From Takakia lepidozioides (taxonomy: Eukaryota > Streptophyta > Takakiopsida > Takakiales > Takakiaceae): a stretch of DNA of 64,000 bases. Below, in pieces: positions 21,478-32,190 of the stretch (position 1 is the stretch's first letter; each line of letters opens with the position of its first letter). The notes beneath the pieces are model-generated. The model worked only from the letters and a program-made list of their open reading frames with translations, was not told the origin of the DNA and did not search any database. The stretch covers positions 742,001-806,000 of the forward strand of contig CM060734.1 in the NCBI GenBank assembly GCA_030704615.1. Direction: 5' to 3'. Made by a program: the position numbers and the translations under genes.

Positions 21478-24400
21478 CTAGGCTAACACCGCTCCCAACG
21501 CTTCTCCTGATGCATCGCAGTGAACATGAAATACTACATGCCAGTGAGGGTTAATCAGCACAGGTGTAGTTGTTACTGACAGTGTAAGTTCCTCAAACGC
21601 CTGTTGACATTCAGCTGTCCAGGCAAACACTGCATCTTTCTTCAGTAGCTTGCTCAATGGTGCTGCTATTTGTGCATACCTTTTGACAAATCTTCTGTAA
21701 TAACTGGTTTGCCCAAGGAATCTCCTTAGACTCTTAACATTCACTGGTGGTGGAGAGGCTTTAATGGTCTCTGTCTTCGTGGGATCCACAAGAAGTCCCC
21801 TCTTACACACAATGTGTCCCAGAAGCACCCCTGAGTTCACACAGAAAGTACACTTCTCTGGATTCAGGCCCAGACCTCTCATCCTGCATCTGGCCAGACA
21901 TAACTCCAATTTATGCAAGTGCTCATTCTTAGAGCTGTACACACTGAAATCATCCAAGAACACCTGCATGAAATCATCCAGATACTCATGAAAAGATTCA
22001 CTTATTACTCTCTGAAAGGTTGCTGGTGCATTACAAAGTCCAAAGGGCATGATTTTGTATGCATAAGCACCCCAGTCTGTGATGAAAGCTGTCTTTCCTT
22101 GATCTTCTTCTACCACTTGCACTAAATTATAACCACTGAACCCATCCATGAATGAGTACATCTCATGGCCTGCCACAGTGTCCAATACTGCTTCTGTGAA
22201 TGGCAAAGGAAAAGGATCTTTCTTCGTACAAGCATTTAGCTTCTTGTAGTTCACACATACTCTTAGTTTACCATTCTTCTTGGGAACTATAACAATGGGT
22301 GACAACCAAGTTGTATACTCTATTGGGTATATAAACTTAGCCTCAGCCAACTTCTTGATCTCTTCTCCAACCTTCTGTGCGTAGTTGGGATTCATTCTGT
22401 ACCTCGCCTGCTTGATTGGTACTGACCCTGGTTCCAGTTCAATCTTATGCTGACAGACTTCAGGTGGTATTCCTTTAAGATCCTCATAGCTCCAAGCAAA
22501 TACATCTCTGTATTTGATGAACAAGCTTTTAGCTTCTTCAAAGAATTCCGGCTCCAAATCAGCTCCTACTTTCACCATCCTCGGTTCCTCTTTAGTTCCC
22601 ACATTCACTTCCCTCACCTGCTCATCAGCTGTGATTGTCCAACCAGTCACCACTTTATCCTGTAAGCTCACAGTGGCTGGTTCCTCTAGGATTTCCATTT
22701 CTCCTTCTCTTTCCTCATAGAAATGTGATGGGTAAATGCTGGTTTCCTCTTCAGTTGGTGTTGCTGTCACTACACCACAGCAGATACCTCTTAAACAACT
22801 TAGGCTTTCCAGCCGCATCTCTGCAACCTGCTCCCACTCTGGGTGTGCAGCAAATAGGGTAGCTTCTTGCTCCTCATCCAGTCCTCCTTTCCAGTCATAC
22901 TCTCTGACTCCTCGAGGTCTTCTTGTAGCAGGTAATCTACTAGATTTCTTTGTGATAATTTGTATCTCGTGTATCCCATTATGCACGATTAGTAACTGAG
23001 AATTCCAGTCATGGAATACCCTGGCCTGTTTCAGCCACGGACGTCCCAATAATAAGGAGTAAGCCTCCATGACTTCATCCATCTTCAACACAGTTACTGT
23101 GATCATAAAGATCATCTTCTGTATCTGTATCTTAACTCCTCTTATCAATCCCAATGGCTGTACACTTCTTTGATCTGCCATTGTTACAGTAAATGGGGCT
23201 GGTTTCATGTTACTTAGACCAAGCTTCTTCCTTAATTGGTCTGTCATGATATTCACTCTAGAACCTCCATCTATCAGTACATCAGTTAGTTCTGTGCTTC
23301 CAATTCTCAATTGGATTACTGGCATAGAATCATCAAAGTCCATGACTGTTTCTCGCCCTTCCGGCTTCACATTATAACTGGTCACCTTGCTATTCAGGTC
23401 TGTGTTTCCTGTCTCCTCGGCAATTCGATTGATTGCTTGATACAGCCTGTGCCTACAATAAGGTGCCACAGCTAATAGCTGTCCAATGGTAATTTCTGCT
23501 TTGGTCTGGTATATTACTTTAGCCAAAGTCTCTTCATTACTTTGCATGTCTGCATCTTCTTTCTTCCTTTCATCCTCACTCCCTTCTTCTTCTTCATCAG
23601 AATCAGAGGAATCTGCCACAGGAATATCAGTACTCTTCTGCATTTCCCTTATGGTATCTGCCACTTCTTTGTGCAGTTCCTTCTCATCTCTCCAAGTCTC
23701 TTCATCTTCAGGCATATCATTGTCACCTTCATTATCATCTTCTTCCTCTACTACTGGAGGTATTAGTTTGGCTTTACTTCTTGTTACTATCATTGTACTT
23801 ACTTCTGGTACAACACATGGCCTAACCATGTGAGCTGCCACCACTGGGCCCTCATTCACAGGAGCTCTCATCTCATTCTGGTGTCTTATCCAGAATGCAC
23901 AGGCTGCCCTGCGATGTCCTGGCTGATTACAATAGTAACATAGTTCTTCACCATTGGGTCCTCGCCCTTGGTCTGTTCTTGGATTATTTCTATAATCCTG
24001 ATTCCCGGGCTGGTAATTCCCCCTTGGATTACCCTGATAGTTGCCTCTGGAATTTCCTTGGTAATTTCCTCTTGAATTACCTCTCCCTTCCATGCCATTG
24101 TTATATCCACCAGACCTACCATAGTGGTCCTGATCATTGTTTCTTCTTGGCTGGGGCTGCACCTGATGCACCCTTACTTGCCTAGGTTCTCTTGCAGCTG
24201 TCCTTCTGTTATAGTAACAATTCTCGGTAGAATGGTTATCCATTTTACAGATAGTATAGTGTTTCTCCTTCATGTGGCATTCTGTGGTGGTATGGCCTTC
24301 ATTCTGGCACTTTGCACACCATACACCCTTCCTCCAATGTGTTGCAGCCTCTGTGGCATACTTCTTCAAGATTTCTTCCAATCTTTTTTCATAGTTATCC

Positions 24401-25836
24401 CTCTTCAACTTCTCCTTTCTCTTACTCTTCCTTTTTAGTTCTTGCTCTTCTTCTTCATCTGACTCATCCTCAGAGTCCTCATCATCCCTTTTCTCTCTCC
24501 TGAGCATTCCCAATTGCTCAATTCTGTTTGCAGTTTCAAATGCCTCCTCCACTGTATTATGGGGTAACATATCCACTTTCTTTTGCAACTCTGGTCTTAG
24601 TCCACTCACAAACCAAGTCTTCTGTAAACCAGGTGCTGGTACTGCAGCCAGCTTTTTCATCATCAATTCTATCTTTTCCATATACTCTTCAACAGTTTCA
24701 TGCTTCTTTTGCTTTAACTGTTGTAAACTTCCATACACTTCATCTTCAGTTTTACTTGTCCTGAACCTATTTCGAAATGTTGTATTCAAGCCATTCCAGG
24801 TTAGGAAATGATTATCAGGGAATCTTGCATACCATTCACTTGCTTTCTTGATAAGTGAACAAGGAAACAATCTCATCTTGGCATCATCGCCATTCTCATT
24901 GTTCACTATACACATGTGCTCAAATTGGCTAATGTGTACATCGGGATCCCCTTTTCCTGAATATATTGGAAAGGGTGGTTTTGCCCGTGTTGGTTGTAAC
25001 GCCATCTGTGGCCCTACCTTCTGCCCACTGACAGGTGCTGGCACCCTTACTGGTGCTGGTCCTTCTGGACCTGTTGTTTTTGTGGTGGATCTTCTACCAA
25101 GTGGTGGCCCTTGAGCACTCCCTGCTTCCGGCCCCACGATATTCACAGTATTCCCAGCTTCAGTTGCACTACTTCCCACACTCCCTGTCCCCCCAGAGCC
25201 AGATCCAGGCAGCCCGCCTGATCCCCCTAAGCCGACACCTTCGTTGGCCTGTGATCCAAGTGCTCCACTTGATCCAGGTCCAACGGGTTGGGATGTCCTG
25301 GTTGTAGTCTCAACCTCAGCTGTTGGGTCTACTTCTTCATATTCTTCCTCTTCCAATTTCTTCTCTCTGTTTTCATCCTCCAAGTTCTGCCCTTGGGTTT
25401 CTTCTTCACTCATGTAACTCAACTGTACTGGTGTTGGAGAGTCTGAACTCTCCGTTGGCTCTGCCACATCTTCTTTTCCTTCTTCACCTTCAGTTTCAAA
25501 AACTGGAGTTCCTGCTTTTGGTGTTCCATGCCAACTCTTATCAAAGATTTCTGTCAAATCTTTTATCCAGGGATGTACCTCAGATCTTTCACCTCATGAT
25601 TGATCTTCTTCCTGTACCAATTCCCTTAATCTTTCTTGCAAAGAAACAGAAGGAGTGTCATTCAACTCTAGTTCTTCTGGTATGGGTGATGTACTCTTTG
25701 ATCTTAATGGCGTGAGAGGTCCAGATGATTCCCCTATGTCTATTCCTCTCTCCCAAAGATATGGATAATTAGCTTTCAGATAGCTTTCTCTTTTTACTGA
25801 ATATCTCTGGCGTCTAGCTTCTCTTTCATCACTCAT
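21478..25836 (-). pseudogene. gypsy gag-protease-RT polyprotein with one internal TGA
   Basis: The frame begins at ATG 25836 (MSDEREARRQRYS). It meets TGA at 25594-25596 and then is open for 1359 codons from 25557 to TAG 21478-21480. Numbered from 25557: acidic/Gly-rich region about 60-160; gag capsid about 196-349; zinc knuckles near 415-450 (CAKCQNEGHTTTEC) and 540-556 (CYYCNQPGHRRAAC); aspartic protease DGGS near 761; RT about 1060-1240 with VFLDDFS near 1200. The TGA replaces a codon that a single C-to-T change of CGA would give, and the TAG fits CAG to TAG. Gag packages RNA; the pol enzymes copy and insert it. Confidence 0.9.
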
Positions 25837-25848
25837 GTCCCATTTCTT

Positions 25849-26544
25849 TTAATGTGGCAATAACCAAAACTCTCTTCTGTAATATCTCTCGTATATGCAT
25901 GGGTTTCTTTCAAGCTTCAATGCACCCTTGGCTATACTTGAAGTCTCCGTTACCATATAACCATATGGCAAACAAGTCTGGAAAGCTGTTCTTGGTGTGA
26001 GTTTGATCCACAAAATATCCTTTGGAATCCAATTCTTTGCCAGTACAAGCTCTTCATGCATATGAGTATAAACATTCACTTTTCTTTCCTCCCAGCCTTC
26101 AAACTCTACTCGCTTAATGGATAGCAATGCTATCACATAAACCAACGTTGGTAACCAACGTGCTCTTCCTCTACAGGCTACCTGATAAATCTTTATCACT
26201 CCTTTCTCCAGACCCCATTCCGGATCAGCATCATGCACTCGCTTAAGAATATTTTCTTTACAACCGTCTGGCAATTCCAAGAACCTTTGAAAGAATTGTT
26301 TGGACAATCTTTCTTCCTTCGTTCCACAGGGAATTTGATTCGCTTCAAATTCTTTAATGGTCCAACCACCATGATCCCACCAGATGCCTGTCACATCTGG
26401 TTGTTCATTACTCAGTTCCCCAGTATGGTCGCCAAATGTCGTGCGGCTTTTACTCACCCATCCCTTCGCTATCCGAGGCGGAAACTCCAAGATAGAAGAG
26501 TTGGAAATCTCTAAGTACTCAGCCCGCGCAAAACAATCAGTCAT
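25849..26544 (-). CDS. extra 231-aa protein encoded upstream of gypsy gag
   Basis: An intact 231-codon frame on the element strand ends only 12 nt before the gag ATG at 25836. I recognise no domain. The protein is rich in W, R and E with conserved-looking blocks FGDHTGELSNEQPDV, WWDHGGWTIKEFEA, LELPDGCKENIL, NWIPKDILWIKLTPRTA and LPYGYMVTETSS. Fragments related to it occur at 29551-29736 and 36251-36472, so it belongs to a dispersed family. Extra ORFs upstream of gag are known in Ogre-type plant gypsy elements, with unknown function; whether this one is homologous cannot be told here. It is the only module of the element without a break. Confidence 0.75.
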   Translation of the reverse strand: MTDCFARAEYLEISNSSILEFPPRIAKGWVSKSRTTFGDHTGELSNEQPDVTGIWWDHGGWTIKEFEANQIPCGTKEERLSKQFFQRFLELPDGCKENILKRVHDADPEWGLEKGVIKIYQVACRGRARWLPTLVYVIALLSIKRVEFEGWEERKVNVYTHMHEELVLAKNWIPKDILWIKLTPRTAFQTCLPYGYMVTETSSIAKGALKLERNPCIYERYYRREFWLLPH

Positions 26545-27079
26545 GACCTACAGCTAGTGTATCATGGGGGTGTTTCCTCTTTGTTTCCCTTTTGGCATTC
26601 ATATTAGCTACCTTACCATTGATAATTAAGTATCAGTTTGCTTCATCAATTTATCGGATTCCATCAACCCATCCATTCATTCCACAACTTCACTCATATC
26701 TCTCTACACAGTGTGGTTGTATCGTATAAATATCAGATTATGATTTATCAGGTATGAGGCCGAAGCCATTGTGTCTCTAATCTGCTCTACAATATCACTA
26801 CAGTTTTGCATATAACAAGCATCTACTAATCATCTCTCCTCCTTCACCGTGCTCTCCATCTTTGCTTCCGTTCTTACTCTCCGCCCGATCCTCTCTCTCT
26901 CCTGACGTGCTTCCAAGAATCATCCCCCAAAAAGCCCCCTACTCAGTCCTTGCTTCTCCCTTTATCTTCCTACCCGTGGCTCTAACCGTTTCCCTCACTA
27001 ACCGTCGTCCGTGAACTAACATGTTCCATTTGCAGGTGTTGTTCCCCACAGTCGTTCCCTGTCCTGCTCTCCGTTCCCT
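26545..27079. other. no gene seen; expected 5' UTR/LTR of the minus gypsy element
   Basis: Position relative to the element predicts LTR and primer site here, but I could not find a tRNA-complementary PBS on the minus strand or clear TG..CA ends. Confidence 0.4.
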
Positions 27080-27345
27080 ATGATCGTGACAGCTGTGTCA
27101 AGCTGTGACTGGCTGTGTGAAACTGTGACGGGCTGTGATTGGCTGTGCGACTGTGTTTGGCTGTGTCGGGCTGTGACTGGCTGTGTGGCTGTGTCGGCTG
27201 TGACGGGCTGTGACTGGCTGTGTGGCTGTGTCGGCTGTGACGGGCTGTGTTGGCTGTGATGGCTGTGTCGGGCTGTGACGAGCTGTGCTGACTGTGTCTG
27301 GCTGTGTCGGCTGTGACGACTGTGACGGGCTGTGTAACCCCCCTC
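27080..27345. repeat. GGCTGTG minisatellite
   Basis: GGCTGTG followed by TCG, ACG, ACT or similar recurs every 7-12 bases for about 265 bp, for example ctgtgtcggctgtgacggg. Larger near-repeats of about 47 bp are visible around 27160-27250. On the minus strand it would encode a TQPxTA-like string, but that is a consequence of the repeat, not a gene. Confidence 0.9.
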
Positions 27346-27487
27346 TACAGTGCGCTGCTGTCACCCCTAAGGCTCCTGTTGGTCTCAGTCTGTGCAAAAA
27401 TTAAGGGTACCCTATAGATCCCGTATAAGTGTCTAAGTCCCAGACAGTCCTCTAACACTTTGGAACCACCCTTTGAGCAAATTACAG

Positions 27488-28215
27488 GCTGTCTGGTCTG
27501 ATTTATCAAGCAGGTCTTTGGAACTACGTTCTGAATTTGAAACAGAATGTCTAAGCTGTTTTGGCTCGATGGCTTTCCAGACTACATACTGGCTACTTTA
27601 GGTGTACCAAGCAACATCTTTGAAATTAAGCGTTGAGTTTAAAACAGGCCGAGCACCTGGCATGACGGGCTTTTCAGATTACATAACATCTGTTTTAAGG
27701 TTGCCAAGCTATGCCTTTGGAACCACCCTTTGAGTCTGAAACAGATCTGGTTTTACTGTTTTAACTTGTTTAAGGCAGATATATTCATACTGTTTTAGCT
27801 TGAAGAATACCAAGCAGATGTATTGAAGGGCTTTGCCAAATTACCACCGTCTGGTCTGAGTTATGAAGCAGGTTTTTGGAACTACTCTCTGAGTTTAAAA
27901 CAAAACTGTCTAAGCTGTTTTGGCTTGATGGCTTTTCAGATTACATAATGGCTGCTTTAGGTGTACCAAGCAGTATCTTTGGAATTAACCATTGAGTTTA
28001 AAACAGGCCTGGTTACGCTATTATAAGTTTGAAAAGTACCAAGTAGTACTTTTGGACATACCCAGTGATTTGAAAGCAAGACCTTTGCACACTGTTTTGA
28101 CTTGGAAAAATACCAAGCAGTGGGCTGGTCTGGCTTTTTCAAGATACATAATGTCTGGTTTAATTTTTCAAACTGGGCTTTTTGGAATACCCTCTGAGCT
28201 GGTGTTGTCCATAAA
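27488..28215. repeat. array of divergent ~60-105-bp tandem monomers
   Basis: At least eight units begin with ACCAAGCAG or a variant, followed by TTTGGAA, then TGAGTTTGAAACAG, and often ACTGTTTTGGCTTG and TTTTCAGATTACATAA. Units start near 27507, 27607, 27707, 27814, 27868, 27966, 28039 and 28116. A higher-order repeat of about 360 bp is evident: 27488-27650 strongly resembles 27848-28012. No coding sense was found. Confidence 0.8.
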
Positions 28216-28417
28216 GTTCTGATTATGCTCAATGTAGCACTCGTGCACTGATTGAGTTTTGGAGAGATGATGGAAATCCAGATCCAGACCTTTATGCACT
28301 CATGGAACATAGACTAAATTATCAGGTTGGGCTTTTGGAATTGCAACACCTGACACTCGTTTTAAAGGCTCAAGTGTTTCTGCTGATGGTATGTACCAAG
28401 GGTGGTGTTTGTCCTGG

Positions 28418-28445
28418 TTTTTTTTTTTTTTTTTTTTTTTTTTTT
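28418..28445 (-). other. poly(T) run
   Basis: About 28 consecutive T. Read on the minus strand it is a poly(A), which would mark the 3' end of a retroposed sequence lying above 28445. No such gene could be identified. Confidence 0.7.
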
Positions 28446-28499
28446 CAAACAAGACTCCTTCAATGATGAATGACATCTGAATCCAGGGTGATGGTTGTC

Positions 28500-28760
28500 T
28501 TGGAAATCCCACCCTCCCACCCTAACTTTTCATGTACTTTCAGGAAGATGACATGAGTTTCTATCAAGTAAGATACTGTCTATGCGAGGTGAAGTTAGAT
28601 AGTGCCTTGTCATGAGGCTGATTTGTCTTTATTTGACAATGACAGCACTTGTCTTGTCTGTGCCTTGACAAGACATATTTATCTTCCCTCTGTTTTTTGC
28701 CCAGTGTACTTAGTGGTTTCTGTACACACTATCTACCTCTCACTTGTCATTCTCCAGTCT
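28500..28760 (+). repeat. remnant of the dispersed repeat that flanks the Penelope-like unit
   Basis: The stretches AGATAGTGCCTTGT..GGCTGATTTGTC, TTGACAATGACA, TTGACAAGACAT and TATCTTCCCTCTG match 36888-36982 in order. The next part (cagtgtacttagtggtttc) matches 39170-39200. CCCACCCTCCCACCCT near 28507 recurs at about 38970. So three separated pieces of the 36.9-39.2 kb repeat appear together here. Confidence 0.65.
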
Positions 28761-29550
28761 TCTTACTTTGATGTTCTAACATCTTTAATGGCTTTTGCAG
28801 AGGTATGGCAAAGCCATGGGGTATCAGCCCCCTATACCTCCATAACAATAATATGGAGCAACAAATCCCTCATAAGGTATGATCCTCTCCAGCAAAAATA
28901 TGTTGGTTGATTGGGCATGGAGAGTAAGGCATCCTTGATGGTACCTGAAATAAACATAGAGCATCTAAATGACTTCTGAATGATGATATTATGAGCTAGG
29001 CCCTGGTAAGACAGCCTGCTAGAGTATATGTACTGTACACCTTATACATGATCCGGTCAATGCACATTACTCTTGTTAGCTGGTCTCCTGTAGCCGATGC
29101 CTTATGTCAGTTTTAGATACCTTATGATACGAGTGACTTCCGTGTCCTTGGCTCAAGTGCTTCCATGTTTCTCCTGGTTATGGCTTTGCTCTTTGTAGCA
29201 CCAAAAAAAGTACCCAATCTTACTATGTTGCTGGAAGATGGCTTGTTTGAATCAGGGGCAGTAGACTACTGCCAGTGGCTGAAGAACACAAGTTCTTATT
29301 CATACCTTTGGGTAAATTGGTTCTAACCAAAAAGTTGGTTGATATGGTGGGAAGATGTGCAGTAGTCTGCTGCCATTCTTCATTCATTCCCACATCATAT
29401 GTGGATTTCTTTTAATTACCCTTTCATAAGCCTTGGTATGTCCGTAAAGAAAATTACAGTGGTCTCTACCTTTTCTTCAAGATTACAACATCCTGCCAGA
29501 ATCCGTAGTACGACTTAATCTTTCTTTACTGATTGATCACCATGAATATT
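28761..29550. other. no gene seen
   Basis: No coding trace. One small perfect palindrome: GGCAGTAG-A-CTACTGCC at 29257-29273. Confidence 0.5.
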
Positions 29551-29736
29551 TTAATGGGCACAATAATACCATTTGTTCTTTTCGGTGTATGTGACTTGTA
29601 ATAAGTCTTTGGGTATCCAGTTTTCTACCTCCTCTATGATCATATGACAATATTCATAATTTGAACAGCCTTCCTTGAAGACATAACTAGTGTAGCATAC
29701 TTTTCTGATTGGTAATAGAGTAATCAATAAAGCCAA
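29551..29736 (-). pseudogene. fragment related to the extra gypsy 5' ORF
   Basis: The 61-codon frame contains ENWIPKDLL preceded by YCHMIIEE. This parallels YTHMHEEL..KNWIPKDIL in the 231-aa protein at 25849-26544, and the first residues (ALLITLLPIRKV) parallel its VIALLSIKRV. Order and spacing are conserved. The rest of the ORF is missing, and it lies directly beside the gag fragment of the second gypsy relic. Confidence 0.6.
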
Positions 29737-29756
29737 ACAAGAAAGCCAATCCTCAC

Positions 29757-30811
29757 TTATATCCTACTTTCCCAAGGTGCTCGTGAAATATTCCAAATGG
29801 GATAAGGAAAATGTTGAGCAGCATGCCCAGGGCCGTCGCAGTTGGAGCACCGTACCTTTACCGGGTTGGGGCCAGATTCTCCTACTGGAGCAGCATCTCG
29901 ATACCCTACGTAGCTGGTGATCTGCTGGCCGATGGAGCTCATGCGATCGCCCATTGTTTCGATGGTTTTGATGAGAGAGGTGATTTGCGCCTCCAAATGG
30001 CCCACCCGTGAATCAGACTGCCCAGTGGAATCTGCATACGAGTTAGTAGGGGCAGCATTCGTATATTGTGGCACGGTCGGTGCTACTGCTGGTGTAGGGG
30101 ATGTCGCCGGGGCATATGGCCGTGCTCCTCCTACATATGATGACGTATAGTGTAGAGCGGGTTGGATCACCGCTAATGGCGTCGGCTCCTGCGTGGGCTC
30201 GATCGTAATGTATGATGGAAGTGCAAAGTCGGGCATCTTGGCCCGTTGTACCTGGCGATGCATGTTGTCGAACTCCTTGCCGGCTTATATGGCATCTACC
30301 AGTGTTGCAGGTCTTTGCTGCAAAACATGAAAGTGAGTGGTCTCTCGTAATCCACTCAGAAAACAATCCTTCAGTACCCCATCATCTAGGGGGGTTAAAG
30401 GGTTTTGGAGTCGCATCAACTCCCGAAATTGCATTTCAAAGTCCGCCACCTCCTTTGTGGGGCCTTGGCGGATCCTGGCCAATGCCATCAAGACACTGGT
30501 GAACTGGTGGACCACTCGAAAATGATCTAAAAATGCGTCCCGAATCTGCTACCAAGTGACGAATGTACCTAGCGTCTGTTGCCAATACCAAGTGGACGCC
30601 CTACCCTCATGGTCGTGGGAAACCATATCAACCAATAGGCATTGTTTAACGATTGGTTAGAATAGCAACACTAAATAAAGCTTTTCACATGATACTCTGG
30701 GTTTTCATGTGCTTCCCCGGAAAACCAAGGCAAATGCCTGGGTAACGTTAACGGGGGTAGGCCTGCTGGGACCACAATAGGTACCTCAGGAGGTCCTGGA
30801 ACATGTGCCAT
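29757..30811 (-). pseudogene. second gypsy element, gag with zinc knuckle
   Basis: From about 30811 down the minus strand reads a gag: PEVPIVVPAGLPPLT, FSGEAHENPEYHVKSFI, VWFPTT-like text, then FEMQFRELMRLQNPLTPLDD..LKDCFLSGLR (30515-30285). After a further break comes a Pro/Thr/Ala-rich stretch and the knuckle CSNCDGPGHAAQHF (30263-29757). The last knuckle Cys is replaced by Phe. Several stops and shifts are present. Protease and RT are absent: the sequence leaves the element at about 29757. Confidence 0.85.
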
Positions 30812-30948
30812 AACTGACACTAACGACGACAAAGGGCTCCTTGACCTGGCCGTTGGTGTAACTAGATACAGGGGAAACCACTCGTGAACACTCGATCTCT
30901 GAAGAGCTATCAGTGTTCTCTCCTTCCCACTCTATCTTACCCAAACTT

Positions 30949-31101
30949 CTAGTTTTTTGAGTCTGATTGTGGACTCAATGCTGTGTGTTTCCCTAGCAGT
31001 TGATCTTTGACGGCTTCTCGAGCCAGTCTCCTTTGCAACCTAGTATCAAAGGATATGCTATCCAGGCTTGGGAGTGTGGCTCTTGATCCTGAGCTAGACA
31101 T
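30949..31101 (-). pseudogene. N-terminal gag segment of the second gypsy element
   Basis: A 50-codon frame with ATG at 31101 (MSSSGSRATLPSLDS, then RLQRRLAREAVKDQLL) ends at TAG 30949. Its position, just before the recognisable gag body and just after the stop of the upstream coding region (31106-31108), marks it as the gag start; the basic, short-helix composition resembles the gag start of the element at 25836. Confidence 0.5.
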
Positions 31102-31105
31102 ACAC

Positions 31106-32190
31106 TCACTGTTGTGCTGATGAGGATTCTCCTACCTCAGCCTGTACTAAAGGACCTATATTACCTTGAACAACCATGTCAAGAATAAACGAGGTCAGAT
31201 TTAAATACCTTCCATGGAACCTTGACGATGGAGGCATGTCAGTGTGCAACTTCCCGTGAATTACCCAGTCTTCAGGTGGTCGGGGCACGTTGCAGTACCT
31301 ACACACATCCAACCGAGGAAATAGCATGCACTAACTTTAATGGAATGAGAGGAAGGAAACTTGTGGGAATTTCCCGTGCAAAGTAAAATGACGGCGGTCG
31401 TTCTGGATCCGCAATGACGCCTTTGGGAGCCGCTAAAGGACGTCCTTCAATCCAAGTGATGTCGTGTATGGTGGGCGCCACGTCCAACTGCCCGTTGGTG
31501 ATCAATTCGATGATTAGTGCTGCCTCACTCTCACTGCGACTGCTGTAAAATCTGGGTGGACAAATGTAGGTGATAGTAGTGTTCGGGTGAGGTAGGCGTT
31601 CCTCTACCTCGAGATAATCTTCTAACTGACACCCAAATAGCCAACACATCCAGTCAAAAGGAAGATCAATAAAGCTCTTTCTGCTCAAAAATGAGGTGGC
31701 CTCCCCAGACCTCTGAATAGTGGGAAGAGGACGATGGAAATCGATGCCTTTGTCCGCGATGGTGCGACACAAGGGACAACACCCTAAATACGCCACTTGC
31801 CAGGCGAGATGTGCCTCTAACAATGATTGCACATTGAGATTCCCTAAGAAGGGGGGTTGGCAGCACCCGGGCCAACGTGTATTAAACCTGAAAAAAGGAA
31901 GAGATGGGGGCAGTGAGAGCCTTGTCCCCCAATGGCCCTACTTTGGCCGAGATCCAATACCCTCGATACTCTTCGGCGACGTCCAGTATGCGGCCGCACA
32001 TTAACCTGCAAACTACGATTGCATCTTCGGTTCGCACTTCGCCGGATCGGGTGCCGGAAATAACACGGTAAAGACCCACCACGCGTGCCTCAAAAGACAA
32101 GTAAAAGCGATGGGCTTCCATATGATCGGTGGCCATGCTGCAGCTTCCTGATTGCCATGGCGTTAGTAATTTCAATGAACACTGATCCAA
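31106..32190 (-). pseudogene. extra coding region upstream of gag in the second gypsy element
   Basis: Three minus-strand open segments follow each other: 32190-31882, 31832-31299 (177 codons, with C-C-x2-C and WMCWLFGCQLEDYLE) and 31327-31106 (CRYCNVPRPPEDWVIHGKL). They are in different frames, so frameshifts or small introns separate them; an acceptor-like TTTTTTCAG/G lies at the first boundary. The last stop (31106-31108) is four bases before the gag ATG at 31101. The protein is not recognised and shows no clear similarity to the 231-aa protein of the first element. CxxC pairs may bind metal. Confidence 0.55.

Larger units (their letters stand above)
20495..26544 (-). mobile_element. Ty3/gypsy LTR retrotransposon, truncated in integrase, with extra 5' ORF
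   Basis: Minus-strand order is extra ORF (26544-25849), gag, protease, RT, RNase H, integrase start (to about 20500). The integrase breaks off shortly after its zinc-binding domain, and the element abuts the 3' end of the MULE-derived gene. LTRs and PBS were not found; the 5' LTR should lie above 26545. The RT active site is FLDD and the protease LIDGGS, both compatible with the plant Athila/Tat side of Ty3/gypsy. Lineage is inference. Confidence 0.88.

Noticed and set aside
22447-25715. Many plus-strand frames across the gypsy element
   Set aside because: Antisense shadows of the minus-strand gag-pol.
27098-27397. Minus-strand frame TQPxTA repeats
   Set aside because: Direct product of the GGCTGTG minisatellite; no sign of selection on the frame.
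29257-29273. 17-nt palindrome GGCAGTAG-A-CTACTGCC
   Set aside because: Isolated, short, with no neighbouring structure.
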